Assembly: GCA_014871385.1 (NCBI GenBank)
Contig: CM026421.1
Location: 10,351,644-10,415,643, forward strand
Length of the DNA: 64,000 nt
Direction: 5' to 3'
From: Ceratodon purpureus
Lineage: Eukaryota > Streptophyta > Bryopsida > Pseudoditrichales > Ditrichaceae
Below are positions 46,732-58,891 of this stretch, piece by piece. Below the pieces are notes generated by a model, which saw nothing but the letters and a program-made list of their open reading frames with translations, had not been told where the DNA came from and searched no databases. The stretch's first letter is position 1. Each line of letters starts with the position of its first letter. Both the position numbers and the translations under genes were made by a program.

Positions 46732-46932
46732 TCAAGGTGTTGCAATTTTTACATGAGGCCTAAGAGCTATTGTATAACAAGTTTGAAGCTTGTCTTTATT
46801 CACATTCCACCACTTCAGCCACCTTCGGTTGTATTTTTCATCCATTCCACCAATTGTAAGAAAATCAAGCTTTTTAGGTGGCATCTCTGGCATTGTGTGG
46901 ATGAGCCTATAGTGGTCAAAAATCTTGAGCAA
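46732..46932 (-). pseudogene. Fragment related to transposon protein A
   Basis: The minus strand encodes MPEMPPKKLDFLTIGG...NRRWLKWWNVNKDK. This parallels QPEMSPEKLQLIATTK...KQRWLKWWNMSKDG at 41.15-41.37 kb and also ends with an ALRP/QLRP motif. It is an isolated exon remnant of the same family outside the TIR-bounded element. Confidence 0.7.
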
Positions 46933-46936
46933 TAAT

Positions 46937-46980
46937 GCCCCCTTCCCACCAGCAGTTTGGAAACTACAGTGGAAGGGGGC
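46937..46980. repeat. Small GC-rich hairpin
   Basis: GCCCCCTTCCCAC is paired with GTGGAAGGGGGC around an ~18-nt loop, in an AT-rich context flanked by AATAAT and TTAA. Its position at the left edge of the Harbinger-like region suggests an element terminus. I found no convincing matching right end. Confidence 0.5.
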
Positions 46981-47283
46981 TTAACTCCGCACACCCTGAA
47001 AAGTCCCGAATGAGTTCACACTTAAGAAAACGGGATCTAGCTTTTTGGGGGAGGGGAGGTTTGAAGCGATGGAGGTAGGTACCCCATGTTTCACATCGGA
47101 GTGGACATGGGGCACCACCTTGCCACTGTCTGTCCCCGTCACTCCATCCACTCTCGGAAAGTGCGCCTTCAGACTGGAGTGACGGGATGTGGGGCAGTGG
47201 GGGCAGGCAGCTGAACCTGCCCGGCAAGGGTGTGTGGGGGCGGGTAGTCGTCACCCCAACCCCCCCTTCCCCCTCGTCCATTT

Positions 47284-48277
47284 GTGTATGTTTCCAAAGA
47301 CGCTGTTTCATTTCCAGTTTCGGAGTTTTCGCTCAGGCCGCATATGGAGCCCCAGAACACGCATTACAGGATGGCGATTCCCCCCATCGTGAGGGTCTCC
47401 TGCACACTTTTCAAGCTATGTCAAGGGGCATCGTTGCTGCTCTGTAGTGAGTTCTTCGCTATTGGTACGAGCACTTGCTCTGGTATAATTCGCGATGTAG
47501 TAAAGGCAGTGAATGACGAGCTCCGGGGGGAGATTGCTTGGCCGACAGGGAATAAGCTCCAAATGATCATGGGGCAGTTCTGAGAGTTCTCGGGATTGCC
47601 TAACATTGTCGGGGCAATTGACGGTACACACTTTCCAATACCCAAGCCTAACATTTCACCTGAAGACTATTTTTATTTTAAGTCAGGTGGCCGTGGTGGA
47701 CAGGAGTCGAAAATTTATAGACCTCTCTGTGGGCATGCCTGGGTCCACGAACGATGCCAGGCAGCTCCACAGATCCATGCTCTATTACAAGGCCACATCA
47801 ACTGATCTCTTCAATCCCGCAAACGCAGTGGCGGGTTTTGTTCCATACCTTGTGGGAGACAAGGGATACCCGATCCTCCCCTGGCTCATTACCCCTTACA
47901 GAGATGTAGGTGGAGGTCGCCGATCTGTTCAAGAAACACTCTTCAACAGGAAGCTATCAAGGGCTCGGAGCGTGGTAGAAAATGCCTTCGGCATACTTAA
48001 GCAGAGTTTCAGAGAATTACATAGTGCTTCGGATTTACATGTGACTCTCTTACCTGATGTCGTGGTTTGCTGTTGCATCTTGCACAATTTGCTGCTAGGG
48101 CAGAGCAGCGACGAGGTTGACAGGTTACTTGCCATGCTTCAATGTGAAGGCATGGCCCCGGTAGTAGAGGAAGAGCCCCCTGAAGAAGTCCCTGGTGAAG
48201 AGGGCCCTCCCCAAGCTGAGGTGCAGGGCCAGGAGAAGCGTGGTCAGCTAGGTGCGTTCCTGGTGCAGGCTCGTTAG
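47284..48277 (+). pseudogene. PIF/Harbinger transposase (DDE nuclease), broken
   Basis: Harbinger-type DDE nuclease. In the first frame it reads IAWPTGNKLQMIMGQF, then an in-frame TGA (47,581-47,583), then GLPNIVGAIDGTHFPIPKPN with the first catalytic Asp (codon 47,620). A +1 frameshift near 47,690 is needed to continue with KFIDLSVGMPGSTNDARQ, VGDKGYPILPWLITPY and ARSVVENAFGILKQ (candidate Glu codon at 47,978). It ends with an acidic Glu/Pro tail and stop at 48,275-48,277. Domain order and motifs are typical of DDE_Tnp_4. With one nonsense codon and one frameshift it should be inactive. Confidence 0.88.
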
Positions 48278-48763
48278 TCATCACCAAGCATGCACCTTGG
48301 CGTATTTTGGAGATGTCAATTTGCTGTGTAGAATACAGATGGTGTGGGTGGGCGGGATCATGTCTTTGCTGATAGACCGCAAGCCATAGGTATGTGATCT
48401 TTCATTACACTCCATGTCCAACTTCTTTCAGTTCATAACTTGAGCGACCGTTTTATTTCCTTGACATGTATTGCATGGTGATCAGTTGGATACACAGTGG
48501 CGTTTTTTTTTTTTTTTTTTTTGGGAGCACTTACGGCTCCCGCTTCCTATACTACTGCAATCTAACTACAACTACTTTCAATGTGTCGCATGTCTCAAGA
48601 AGGCGTAGGAAGAGAGGCAGGAGCAATACCGAGAAGGGTCTAGTCGATAGCAATAGAAACGGTAAGCTATACCAAACCACAGTACTGATTTAAAACATTG
48701 CAATATTAGATCATAGCAATTGCAATTAACAGTAGTCGCTCAATGACATTCACTTACCACGCT

Positions 48764-49369
48764 TCACATACATGCAGGCCCATCGGGAGGGTGATCGGTG
48801 GGAGCAGCGTCCTCTGTCGCGTCAGTCGTAGGTCTTGCAGTTGTAGACGGCAGTGTCTTCGATATGGCACTGGCCAGGTTTGCGATGGCTTGCACGACCA
48901 TCTGCTGGTTCATGAGGCTGAGCCTCGTGTGTTCCTGCGCAATCCGCGCATTCTCCAATTGCAAACGGTCCCTATCTTTCTTATACTCAAGGTTCTGCTC
49001 GAACATCTTTGTCTGCACTTGAAGCTTTCCCCTTTCTGTGGCTTTGGTTGTATCATTGATATCCCCTAAAGCCTTCACCATCTTGTGAGCGCTAAGTGTA
49101 ACCCCTTCGGCTATGCCACTTGTTTCTCCAGATCTCTTCCTTCTATGCCCGGTGCTCTCCATCGTCTTCCGCAACTCTGCTCCACCAGAGGTTGCAATGG
49201 AGGATAGAACATGCACCTCGTTTGGCCGACGTCCCTGCCTTGCCACGGCACGGACAGTGCCGGCAGGGGGTGATGGACGTACGGGTGACCTGCCAGAGTT
49301 CTGTGCTAACAGGTTGGCCGATGCAGGGAACCTATGAGGAAAAGTTCCCCCCACCGCCGGGGGGGGCAA
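48764..49369 (-). CDS. Harbinger accessory ORF, C-terminal part (coiled-coil)
   Basis: Open for 201 codons on the minus strand. It ends with a Glu/Gln/Arg-rich helix (QTKMFEQNLEYKKDRDRLQ...) and a Ser/Thr/Pro tail, convergent with the transposase. Harbinger elements encode a second, Myb/trihelix-type DNA-binding protein with such a C-terminal helix. The DNA-binding domain itself is not recognisable here, so this may be a truncated copy. A continuous frame is not proof of expression. Confidence 0.5.
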   Translation of the reverse strand: MPPPAVGGTFPHRFPASANLLAQNSGRSPVRPSPPAGTVRAVARQGRRPNEVHVLSSIATSGGAELRKTMESTGHRRKRSGETSGIAEGVTLSAHKMVKALGDINDTTKATERGKLQVQTKMFEQNLEYKKDRDRLQLENARIAQEHTRLSLMNQQMVVQAIANLASAISKTLPSTTARPTTDATEDAAPTDHPPDGPACM

Positions 49370-52300
49370 TCAAGGTTTATCTCCACATGACCTTGCCGCG
49401 GGCTGGGAAAGTTATTCCTCGGCCTCCCCAAATCCGCAGCAGACGCGATGTGCAGGCGAGTGCCGGGGATACCAGCCCCCACACCCTGGCCGAAGAATGC
49501 CCTCCGACTTTGAGCAGATGACAACTGAGGGGATTCGCTTGAGACTATGAGGTCCAAAGGTGACGGCTGGCGACCTGGATAATGAGCGGGACCTCAGAGG
49601 CAGGTGCATCGGCGCACCCGTTCTGTTTATAGAACGTCCTTTACACGTGGCTCAAAAGCGGTACTCGTTACAACAGACCGTCGAGATTGGACTAGGAGGT
49701 CGTCATGCACTCATTCACGTCAACAACACAATCATTGCCAACTCCTACCTTCAATTCCCCACCGGGGTTAAAAATGGAAAAGTAGCCAACAAAGTGACGA
49801 GGCGGTTTACCGCCTGAGGACCATGCGATGAAACCACATGGTTTTACGGGCATAGAGCCCTCTGCGCGGGATGCAGTTTTGACGGATGAACATGTTCAAC
49901 TGTCATCCCTTTTGTTCTCTAGTTCCTAAAGAAACCAAATGCATTAAGTCGCTGCATGCTAACTAAGAGCGGGGTTGGAATCTGGTGTAGGAGTGACGTA
50001 AAGAGGTCCGATTTGCATCATTTCTTGGGGGGTTGTCCCAGCGCTGGCCGGTTCCTCCATCTTCTCTCCAAGCCGATGTCTGTGTTGTTGGAAGGGGGTG
50101 AGCGTCTGTGCTGATGGAAGAGGCTGCTTGGATGTAAGGAGTGTTCCAGGATGTTGCTGGTGTTGTTTGTCCGCCTCCACGCCCGCTGTTGTCTCCTCTT
50201 CTTGGTGTAGTCCTCGGTTTAGTGTCGTGAAGACTTATAGTAAGATGTTGTCTCTTTGCTGTTCCATGTCGAGGATTTGCTTTAACCTCTGACCTACGCC
50301 TTGTTACCCTTCCCCTCTGCCCAAAGCAATTCCAACAAACTAATTGGATTTTAAATCTCGAGTGCAGTCAAGCAAGATTTCCAAATCAAGACAACTAATT
50401 CAGTGAAAATTGGATGCGACAATGAAGAATGGAGGGGATGATGAGCAAGATTTGGTGAATAACTCCCTGATGATGGTAAGTTTGATTTAACATGGAGAGA
50501 TATGAGGTTGATTGTGGCTTTGTTGTAGTAGGGGGTCACTTGTCAATCTGGGTGGGCTACTCTGTTTAGGATTTCTGTAGACGTTCCATCACCTAAATCG
50601 TCCTCCTAGTTGGCGAAAACATGGATGTGTGGTTTGGTGATGGTTTGGGCGATAAGTGGATGGTGCTGGGAGAGAAGCCATTCCTTTTGCCGATTTCGCT
50701 TTGTCTTCCTCGGTTCCCATTTTGTCGCCACTATGGACCGAGAGCAAGGTTTGTTGTTAGCATGGATGTCTCTGGTGTACATCCGGCGTGACGCCAAGAT
50801 TTTATGGGATCCAAAACCCAAACTCCCAGATCTGCCATGATTGAGTCGGCTCTTGTCAAAATCCTGGGAGTATGACTGCAACGAGAGTTGCCATCACGAG
50901 ATGTTCAAGCTCGGGAAGGTTGTTGGATATCCCTTTGCATCGTTCCTTGCCGACTTGGAGCTACCTTATAATAGCTATGGGAGTTGCTTTGCGAATCCCA
51001 TTACTGTGGATACAACTATTGAAGAAATTTTGACAACATCTTCTTCATTTGATGCGGTGGTATGTCGTCCCGGAACTTCTCCGAAGGTTCAGGTAAGAGT
51101 CGTGTCGGGCGCCTTGAAGAGGGGAAAGAAGATGTTGCACACGTTGTGGTGGACATGGAGGGCTTGATGGGGGTGGGTGTTCATCATGGATTATTAGGGA
51201 CGCCAAATGCCGGTGTTGTGGCGTCTGAGCCAGTGGCTTCCCTTGATCGTCTTCCCGAAATTTTGGCTCCGTCGTGGGGGGTGGTGTGGGCTTCGAGGGC
51301 AACATTGGTTGCAGCCATGGTTGTGCTGGCTCTTGGCTCAAGCAATGCTGAGGGTGATGCAGAGGGTTCACCTACTGCGTGGAGCATGGAAGCAATGCAA
51401 GGATCGTTTAGGGGAAGTGCTTCATCCTCCGGTGGTGGTTGTTCGGGACAGTGAAGGCATTCTTGGGTTGTAGTGGTGGGCAACACTTAGAGTGTTTTGT
51501 TGGTGGAGCCTTGTTGAAGCTTTTAAATCTGTAGATTAGTAGATACAAAAACAATGCTCCTAGGGGGCAATAAGACTTTTATATCTACGAGACTGATGAC
51601 CAATGGAGCATCTCATGCTCGGGATTGCATTGGAAAATGATTATCTGGATTGTTGTGTTGTGTTGATAATCAATGGCAAGATCTATTGGGGGTATTGCTT
51701 GGGGTCGGTATGGCGGGTCTATCCCTTGTTGTTGCAAGGGATGATGATGTTGATCTGGCTTGTGCTTGAGAGGGGTAACTTCAATGTGTCCTCTTGTACT
51801 GGGTTGTGATGAGTGTCTGTTGATGGTCGCCCCTTAGGGTTTGAAGTTGGGCATTGAATGTTGGAGGTGACCGGTTTCTGCTAAGGTTATTGAGGATTTA
51901 GTGCATGATTGATGGTTGAAAGGACATTAGGACTTTCTATTGGTCAGTGGATGTAATGGTGTAGAAGTAGTGCATGTGCCTCTGAGTTACAAGTGCCTTG
52001 TAAGTTGCCGTTGTCTGGTGTTGTTTTTTATGTTGGCGTGATTGAGCCGGGATATGGAAGTCTTCTAGTTTGGGGGCGAAGTGAGTGGTTTTAGTCCGTG
52101 GCCTGGGTTTTCGATCAGCCAGGTGGTTTGAGGGAGCAGAGTTGTCTCACGGGTCTAGTGGGGTAGCAAGCTTGAGGAGATGGACGCAGAGAAAGGAGCT
52201 TTGCTGACTAGGATGGGGTTGATACTCATGCGCCGAAGGCCCTTCGGTGTCGAAGTTCCTTGTCCTTGGTTACCCGATTTTGAAAATTCATAACTCATTC

Positions 52301-52397
52301 ATACTTCATCCAAATGATGGATATTTTGGTGCGATTGAATCGTCTTGAAGTAACCTAAAAGCTTCCAAGTTTGTTAAAATTTGGAAAAATGTACGAA

Positions 52398-52422
52398 TGC
52401 GGTGAGCGTGGATCGAACACGC

Positions 52423-52465
<43 letters not shown>

Positions 52466-52470
52466 CCCGC
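52398..52470 (-). tRNA. trnF-GAA: tRNA-Phe (GAA), right arm
   Basis: Mirror copy of 31,548-31,620, identical in sequence. A T-run terminator lies at 52,385-52,389 in the direction of transcription. Confidence 0.96.
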
Positions 52471-52483
52471 ATGACACGTGTCA

Positions 52484-52555
52484 TTCCATAACCGGGGCTC
52501 GAACCCGGGTCGCCTGGGTGAAAGCCAGGTATCCTAACCACTAGACTATTATGGA
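52484..52555 (-). tRNA. trnE-UUC: tRNA-Glu (TTC), right arm
   Basis: Mirror copy of 31,463-31,534, identical, with the same 13-nt and 20-nt spacers to its neighbours. Confidence 0.96.
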
Positions 52556-52575
52556 TATACCCGGCGGATATGGTA

Positions 52576-52649
52576 TGGTTTCGCCCGGGTTCGAACCGGA
52601 GACCTTCAGTGTGTTAGACTGATGTGATAGCCAACTACACCACGAAACC
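52576..52649 (-). tRNA. trnV-AAC: tRNA-Val (AAC), right arm
   Basis: Mirror copy of 31,369-31,442 with intact acceptor stem and B box. Confidence 0.96.
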
Positions 52650-53530
52650 CGGACCCACCACCCCCTGGGTCAGGAGGACGTCGAATTTCCCGCCGGGGTA
52701 CAGGCAGTCCGGTCATATGCCGGACCTCAAAGGCATGTGCGGTCGTGCTCCCGTTCTGTTTATAGAGCGTCCCTGAAAAGCAGTACTCATTACAACAGAC
52801 TGTCGAGATTGGACTGGGAGGTTGTCATGCACTCATTCACGTCAACAACACAAGCATTGCCATCTCTTACCGATGACCACCTACTCCATGCTTTTTTCAC
52901 AAGAAAATGTGACCACCTCGATCCTGACAGAATACCGGTACTCATACATTCCGGGTTTTGCACCTCACTCGTGGGCGTCAAAGGGTGAAATGGTAGCTCG
53001 GTGGAACAAGAGGAAGTGTGGTGGAAATAGGCATCGGCACCTTTGACCGTGGACAAGTCGTGACACAGAAGCTTGAGCTTACCTTGTGAGCACTGTCCAT
53101 GGCTGCTCGATTGTGCTTCGCCGAACGCAAGGCTTCGCTGACGCTACTGCTCGTCTCCCGTCCAGCTTTCCCCATCTGATCCGTTGCGTGGGTCCAACGC
53201 TCCGAGACCAGGGCTGCATTGCATCGTCAGAGGGAGCTCTGCAACCTTTTTTCTGCTTTCTGATCACATGCCGCTCTTCGTTTGTGGTGCGAGGCCAGGT
53301 CTGTATCGTTCCACCACCTGCTGTCGACCTCTATCTCCGACGGTGTTTCGTTGGGATGTGGGGACTAGTAATCAATGCCGGATGCTCGGATTTCCCCGTC
53401 TGAAGAGGTTCCGTTCTCTCTGTGTTCGCTAGGGTTAGGATACAGAAGCAGGCAGTGGTTGCGTGAATCGAGTTAGTTTTTCGTGGAGGCTGAAGTAACA
53501 GATCCGCCTTGTCCACTAACCGCCGCTTCC

Positions 53531-53602
53531 GGTCCCATGGTCCAGTGGTTACGACTTTGGACTTTGAATCCAAATACCCGAGTTCGAATCTCGGTGGGAC
53601 CT
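53531..53602 (+). tRNA. trnQ-UUG: tRNA-Gln (TTG), right arm
   Basis: Mirror copy of 30,416-30,487, identical. A run of seven T residues (53,621-53,627) follows as Pol III terminator. Confidence 0.96.
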
Positions 53603-56304
53603 GAGGATTCTGAAGGAGAGTTTTTTTCACGGAATGCAGCCACTCCTGCATATCATTTTGCAGTTGGATGCCCGATCACCCAAGTCGTTTTTTCTCCTCG
53701 TCATTTTGAAGTCAGCGCTGCTGTCGTTCATTTCATATAATGCACAGCTTCGTTGCTCTCTTCACCAGCCAAGGTATGTGTCGCGACCGGACGACGCTCT
53801 TGATGGTAGAAGAATGCGCAGTACGCTTGGTACATTTTTCCACAGGAAGATGTTGCTATTTTGCTCTTTTTGAGGTGGATCCCGCGTGTGGGATATTGTC
53901 GCGACAAGGCACAGTTTCTCTGGCTCCTGTCTATTTCCACCAGCTAACCTGAACGTGAGCAGGGGCACGATGATCCACATAAGCGGCGGGAACACGCAAC
54001 TAATCTTGAATAATCTTGGATAATCTTGATTTTCACCTGCGATGCAGCTAAGATTGTAGCGCTTCGTGTGCGAGGGCACAGGGATTTGTATTCCGCAGCT
54101 CCATCCTGTCGGACCATTCTACCATGGTTCGGCTGGCCTGAGAACGCGTTTGGTAAGCGGGGGATTCTGAATAGAGCTCCAGTGGAAGAATTGGTTTCAC
54201 CTCTGCAGGTTCTTATTGTGCAATCTTGAACTGTTGGTGCCGCTTTGTTTGAGGGACTGCTGAAACAATGAGTAGCTGATCTTTCCAATGTAGAGGATAT
54301 GCAGAATTTCTTAGATGTGATAGTCCACTGCAAATTGAGTCATACTGGTGTCCCTTCTGTCCCCGTTTTGATTACATGAAGTGCATTTCCAGATGGTTGG
54401 GTGCAACCTGGACTTTCATGTTCTTTCCGGGTAGACTTCTCCATATATCCTTGGAGATGTCTTCGGTGAGATTGTAAGGGAAAATTTCTCATTTCACGAA
54501 GGCCGTGAGATCCGACATTGGGCTTTTCGATCGAAGCCTATGCGGAAACCATCATTTCATCTCGCTGAGGCAGGTCGCGGTCGCATGAAATTTAGCAGAG
54601 GGTGATCTGTCAAATCAGAAGCAGCCTCCTGGATGTCTCCACAGCTTTTGTCTGATATACAACTCTCGAATCTTATTATCTCCTAGACCTCATTCCAACA
54701 CAGCGATATTCCAAAACTCTACTCCCTATGTTATGAGATCCTTCACATGACATCGCAACGACGAGCAGAGATCAGAACCACAGCCATGGTTTGATAGTTC
54801 GTCCACACGTCCTCCTTCAGAGTGGTAATGGATATGATTGTTCATCATCTCTCTGCCCTCGCCTACAATCCACGCTCTTTCATGACGGTAGCATGGTCTG
54901 TCCCAAAGAGTAACGGCAGCGACGCTGCTCTCCAGGGCAATGGAATATGCGACCCCGCTTTCACATGAACAAGCAATACCTTCCTCACATAACCGCATCT
55001 TTCTGTGACGTTAACCACGGACTCTACGACCACAAGTGCATCACAAGGATGCGGAAGGTCGCCCCTCACCGTTAGCGCAGCACCCCGCCAAGGGCACCAC
55101 GCCCGTCAGTCTCACAATCCAATTACCGGATTCCTCAATTGAAGCCCATCTGCTTACTACAGTATCACCAACACTTCAAACTTTCTCAACTTCGAAGCCA
55201 TCCGACGTAATGAGGCGCCCAAAAGAATGTTGCACCATGGATTGAACCCGTTGCCATCAACAAGACAGTGGCTCACCACCTAAAAATGATGCACATGTTA
55301 TCCCTGTAACTGACGAGAGACCAGCTCATGACGTATCAATGATCTCTGCTTTTTGTACAGGACACAATCTCGCTTAACACTACCGGAGACCATCATACGT
55401 AACAAAATCGTCAACACCCGAAGGTAGATTACGATCCGAAAGATGGTATTTTGATGGGATGTAATCATCGGCCTCAGTCACCTCTACATAAAAACAAAAA
55501 CACTACTCCCCTCGCTGAGATCGCATGTGACTGGCATGGTCTGTCCCAAAGGGTAAATGCAGCGACGCCGCTCCCCAGGGCAATGGAATATGCCACCCTA
55601 CTTCCACACAATGCCGCTCCCCGCACCGAAGCACGGGAACCGCCGTCGCATGGCCGCATCGTTCTGTGACGTTGACAAAAAGGACTCTACGACCACAAGC
55701 GCACCGCAAGGATGCCAAAAGGTCGCTCCTTGCTGTCAGAGCAGCACCCCGCCAAGGGCACTGCTCCCGTCATCCACACCCTAGACTCCATTGAACCCTA
55801 AGTAATGCTGTCAGTTGGTAGTGCATGTTCCTTCCACACGACGTTTCAGAACAGGTCTATGATATTTATCTTCACCCAGCATCTCCCATCCGATCATCCA
55901 CGACCCGGAAAAGCCTCAGTCGAAAGATGGTGATATGTTGAGCATCACAGAGATCAGAAGTTTTCGGATATTATCTTCATCACCAGCTTCCGGGCCACGA
56001 CACATCAAAAAAACCCCTAAAAAAGCCTCAGTCTACACTTCAGCGTCATAGAAATGCCGGCGGCATACTGGGGAGGTTCTCCTTGTCAAACAAGATCCCA
56101 GCACCGCCCGCAACTGCGCTCATAGAGGTAACCATCCTCGGCCACCAAAACCCTCAACCCCTTAAACCCCCCTAAAACATAGACACGGTGGAAGACTTGG
56201 CACGGACATAGTATGATAAGCAGAGAGAAGAGGAAAAGCAGACCCACATGATGGAATTGTAGAAGGTGGGGAGGGCACTATGTAGGAGCACTGCCCCGGA
56301 GCTT

Positions 56305-58458
56305 GTTTGTCTAACCCTAATGGGTGCGCCGTTGGAGCCTCGTCTTATTTTGAGCTTGTTAGTAAGTGGTAGTGAAACCCTAATCTGGGGGTGTGTTTGT
56401 GTCGAGTCACAGTATCGTTATGGCTGAGCAAACAATTGGCTTTGGAAGACGTCAATTGTAAATTATGGCCTTACTTAGTTAGCGTGTCCTATAACCAACC
56501 ACTTAAGCAATCTGACCTATATTTAGCAGTGGTTTATCTTAAAAAAATTATAACCGCGTTCGTAAGAGTATTTCATGGGGATTGCAAAAAATCGCGACAT
56601 ATAATATGTATTTTTCAATTTTATACAAAATCCCAAAGTGCAAAATTACATGTCACCCATACTTGATATAGAATGATCAAACTGTGGTGGTCCTATTTTC
56701 TATTGATGATCAAACCCAAGACCAACCACTAGAAGATGTATGAACTGAAAACTATTCTTGGCTATAATCAATCATGCTTAAAATGACAACTAGTGGTTCA
56801 TGTGCTCCCACCCCATACTCCACTCCACATCAATCCAACACCTTAGTAAGAGTGAAGGCTTCAAGATCATATTATAGGAAGTAATGGTTGTGAGAGTAGC
56901 GACCCATAGGTAGTGTGTTATGAAGTATTTGAGAGTATATCGTTTAATGAGATTATTATGGTCTTTATGACTCTTACTTAGTATTGGAATTAAAGTTCGT
57001 TGTCGCCAACTTCTCATATGTTCCTCAAGAAATTATCATTTGCATTTTGACAATTTTTTTGTGTAAGGTTTATCAGTCGATTTTTTTGTCTAGTCTTTTT
57101 TGTATGGCTTGTTGAATCTTTTAGTTTCTTTTTCTTTGTCTTTTTCATCATATGTAGGCACTTTTTTCTTTTTAGCCTTTATGGTTTGATGTGTTTAGAT
57201 TGAATGTTTGGTTAGGAAAATGTTGTCGAAAAGAAAAGGGAACTTTGAAGAGCATGATGATGATTAGTTAGTCTTTCAGCGTATTCTTTGAATTATGATG
57301 ATGCACTTGTTGTAAATTCTCGTTTTGATAGACCTAATAGTAGTTCACTTCACAATAAAAAAATACAATATTGTCAGGAATTGGATTTTCATGCATTTGT
57401 CCGCTTATCATAAATTATTTTTTAGATTCTGCAAACTACCTTATACGCCCGTTTTACTAGTTTTTGTTACTTGTTACTTGTGACTAAAGTGTCTACTCTC
57501 GAAAGGGGGGAGTAGATCTTTACTTCCATACCTTTGTCCTGAGGACATTGGATTGGGGGTGGATCGAACAGACACTTAATTCACGTCGGTCTCCTCTAGA
57601 GACCGAAGTTTCTCTTCTTCTTCTTGTTACATAGATTTTTACTTGTTCATCTTTCATATTCTCATTCGAGCATCAACGTGTGTTTGGGCCTCGTTCAGAA
57701 TGTGGCCAAACTTCAAGAGGAAAAGCGTTTCAACCAATGAAATTACAAAAAAGCACAAAGTTTCCCCTCTCGGCCTTCACACTAAAGCCCAAAGTCAAAG
57801 GACGTTGCCTCCCAAAGTGCGTAGGTGGCAGCACATTTGAGAAATTATAGCGCTATGAGTTTCTCTTTTCAACCAAAGTTCTGGTCAAGCAAAATGCTCG
57901 ACCCAAACTTCTGTCAAGAAGATCAACCTTTTTCCATTAAAATATGCACAAGAAGACAAGACTTATGGGTTGTTAAGAGCTGGTCATGCTCGTGACTAGC
58001 CCTGTCATGTTCTATTTAATGAACCTTTTGACAATCATTAGATTTAGACCAATGCTTTCAAAAAATAAGCTGAACTTCAATCACTCATAATTTTGTCATA
58101 ACAATGTCGAATTTGCTGAAATGTTTTCCACACATTCTTCATTAATTTTTACACCTTTCCTATTTTTATAAGAATTAAATGATTTTTTCAATTTTCTATA
58201 AATGTCTGAATATTTGGATCATAAGTCGAGGCCTTTGGCTCTCTCCTTTGGGCCTTCACACTATGCCCGGCCAAAGCCCCCAAGTTGATTATTTTAAGAT
58301 TACTTTTCAACCCAAAGGCTTTTCCTCTGGACCCAATTCGGGACAATGGAATCATGCTTCTCCTCTTAAGTTTCGCTAAGCCTGAACTGGCCCTTAGTAT
58401 GTTCAGCTCACGGTACCAAATTGCAACCTGAAATCTACATTAGATACCAAATACATTA
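56305..58458. other. AT-rich spacer
   Basis: Mostly AT-rich. Short frames at 57,643-57,840 and 58,179-58,379 share the peptide SPLGLHT and a GGCCTTCACACTA-type DNA motif, hinting at two diverged copies of an unidentified repeat. No gene supported. Confidence 0.45.
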
Positions 58459-58888
58459 GAGCATCTCCACCGGCTCGCAGGCCGGTCAGCCTAACGACAC
58501 CATCCATGGGGCCGGAGCCTCCCTGTTCCTCACTACTCCCCGTTCACCGGTCCCTGCCTCTTCGGCCACGGCGCTCAAGTGCTCCAACCCGGCAGCCTGC
58601 CATGCCTTTCCTCTCCTCAGAGGGCGCCTCATATTCTGCAAGTAATCATTGTTTTGTGTTTCCTTCTTGTATTGAAGTTCAAATGGGAGAGATGAAGTAC
58701 AGAGAAGGACAATTTCGAGGTATGTGCAATGAAGCATGGACTTAAATTGGTACTAGAAGTTAGTGAGGGCGGGAGGGAAGGCCGGGGCTGGGTGGGGGAG
58801 TGGGCGGGCCAAGTGCCGCAAGAGCTGACAACAGCCCCGCCAGAGAGGTCGCCACCGGTGGCGTTGGGAGCCACGGGTGGCGATGCTC
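58459..58888. mobile_element. 430-bp MITE, PIF/Harbinger-like, with TTA target duplication
   Basis: The left end reads GAGCATCTCCACCGG and the right end, reverse complemented, GAGCATCGCCACCCG. The ends are flanked by direct TTA (58,456-58,458 and 58,889-58,891), the target size and sequence used by PIF/Harbinger elements. The interior is GC-rich in an AT-rich context and has no transposase, so it would be non-autonomous. Confidence 0.82.
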
Positions 58889-58891
58889 TTA

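Larger units (their letters stand above)
46981..49557. mobile_element. PIF/Harbinger-like element (ends uncertain)
   Basis: Contains a plus-strand Harbinger-type transposase pseudogene and a convergent minus-strand second ORF, the usual two-gene layout of PIF/Harbinger elements. The right boundary lies just before the right arm of the large inverted repeat (49,582). TIRs and a TTA-type target duplication were looked for and not clearly found, so the limits are approximate. Confidence 0.6.
49582..56304 (-). repeat. Right arm of 6.7-kb inverted repeat
   Basis: Reverse complement of 27,692-34,444 with two small indels and few substitutions. The outermost ~250 bp (56,050-56,304) is visibly more diverged. 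It carries tRNA-Phe, -Glu and -Val on the minus strand, tRNA-Gln on the plus strand, and mirror copies of all left-arm repeats: dispersed repeat copies at 49,582-49,739 and 52,709-52,861, and the direct duplication at 54,890-55,107 and 55,532-55,771. No protein gene recognised. Confidence 0.95.

Noticed and set aside
27692..56304. Whole inverted-repeat block as one giant foldback transposon
   Set aside because: No target-site duplication was found at the outer ends, and the outer 250 bp diverge. Inverted duplication is the simpler reading.
57643..58379. Two frames sharing SPLGLHT as a duplicated gene
   Set aside because: Similarity is short, no start or splice context is convincing, and the region is AT-rich repeat-like.
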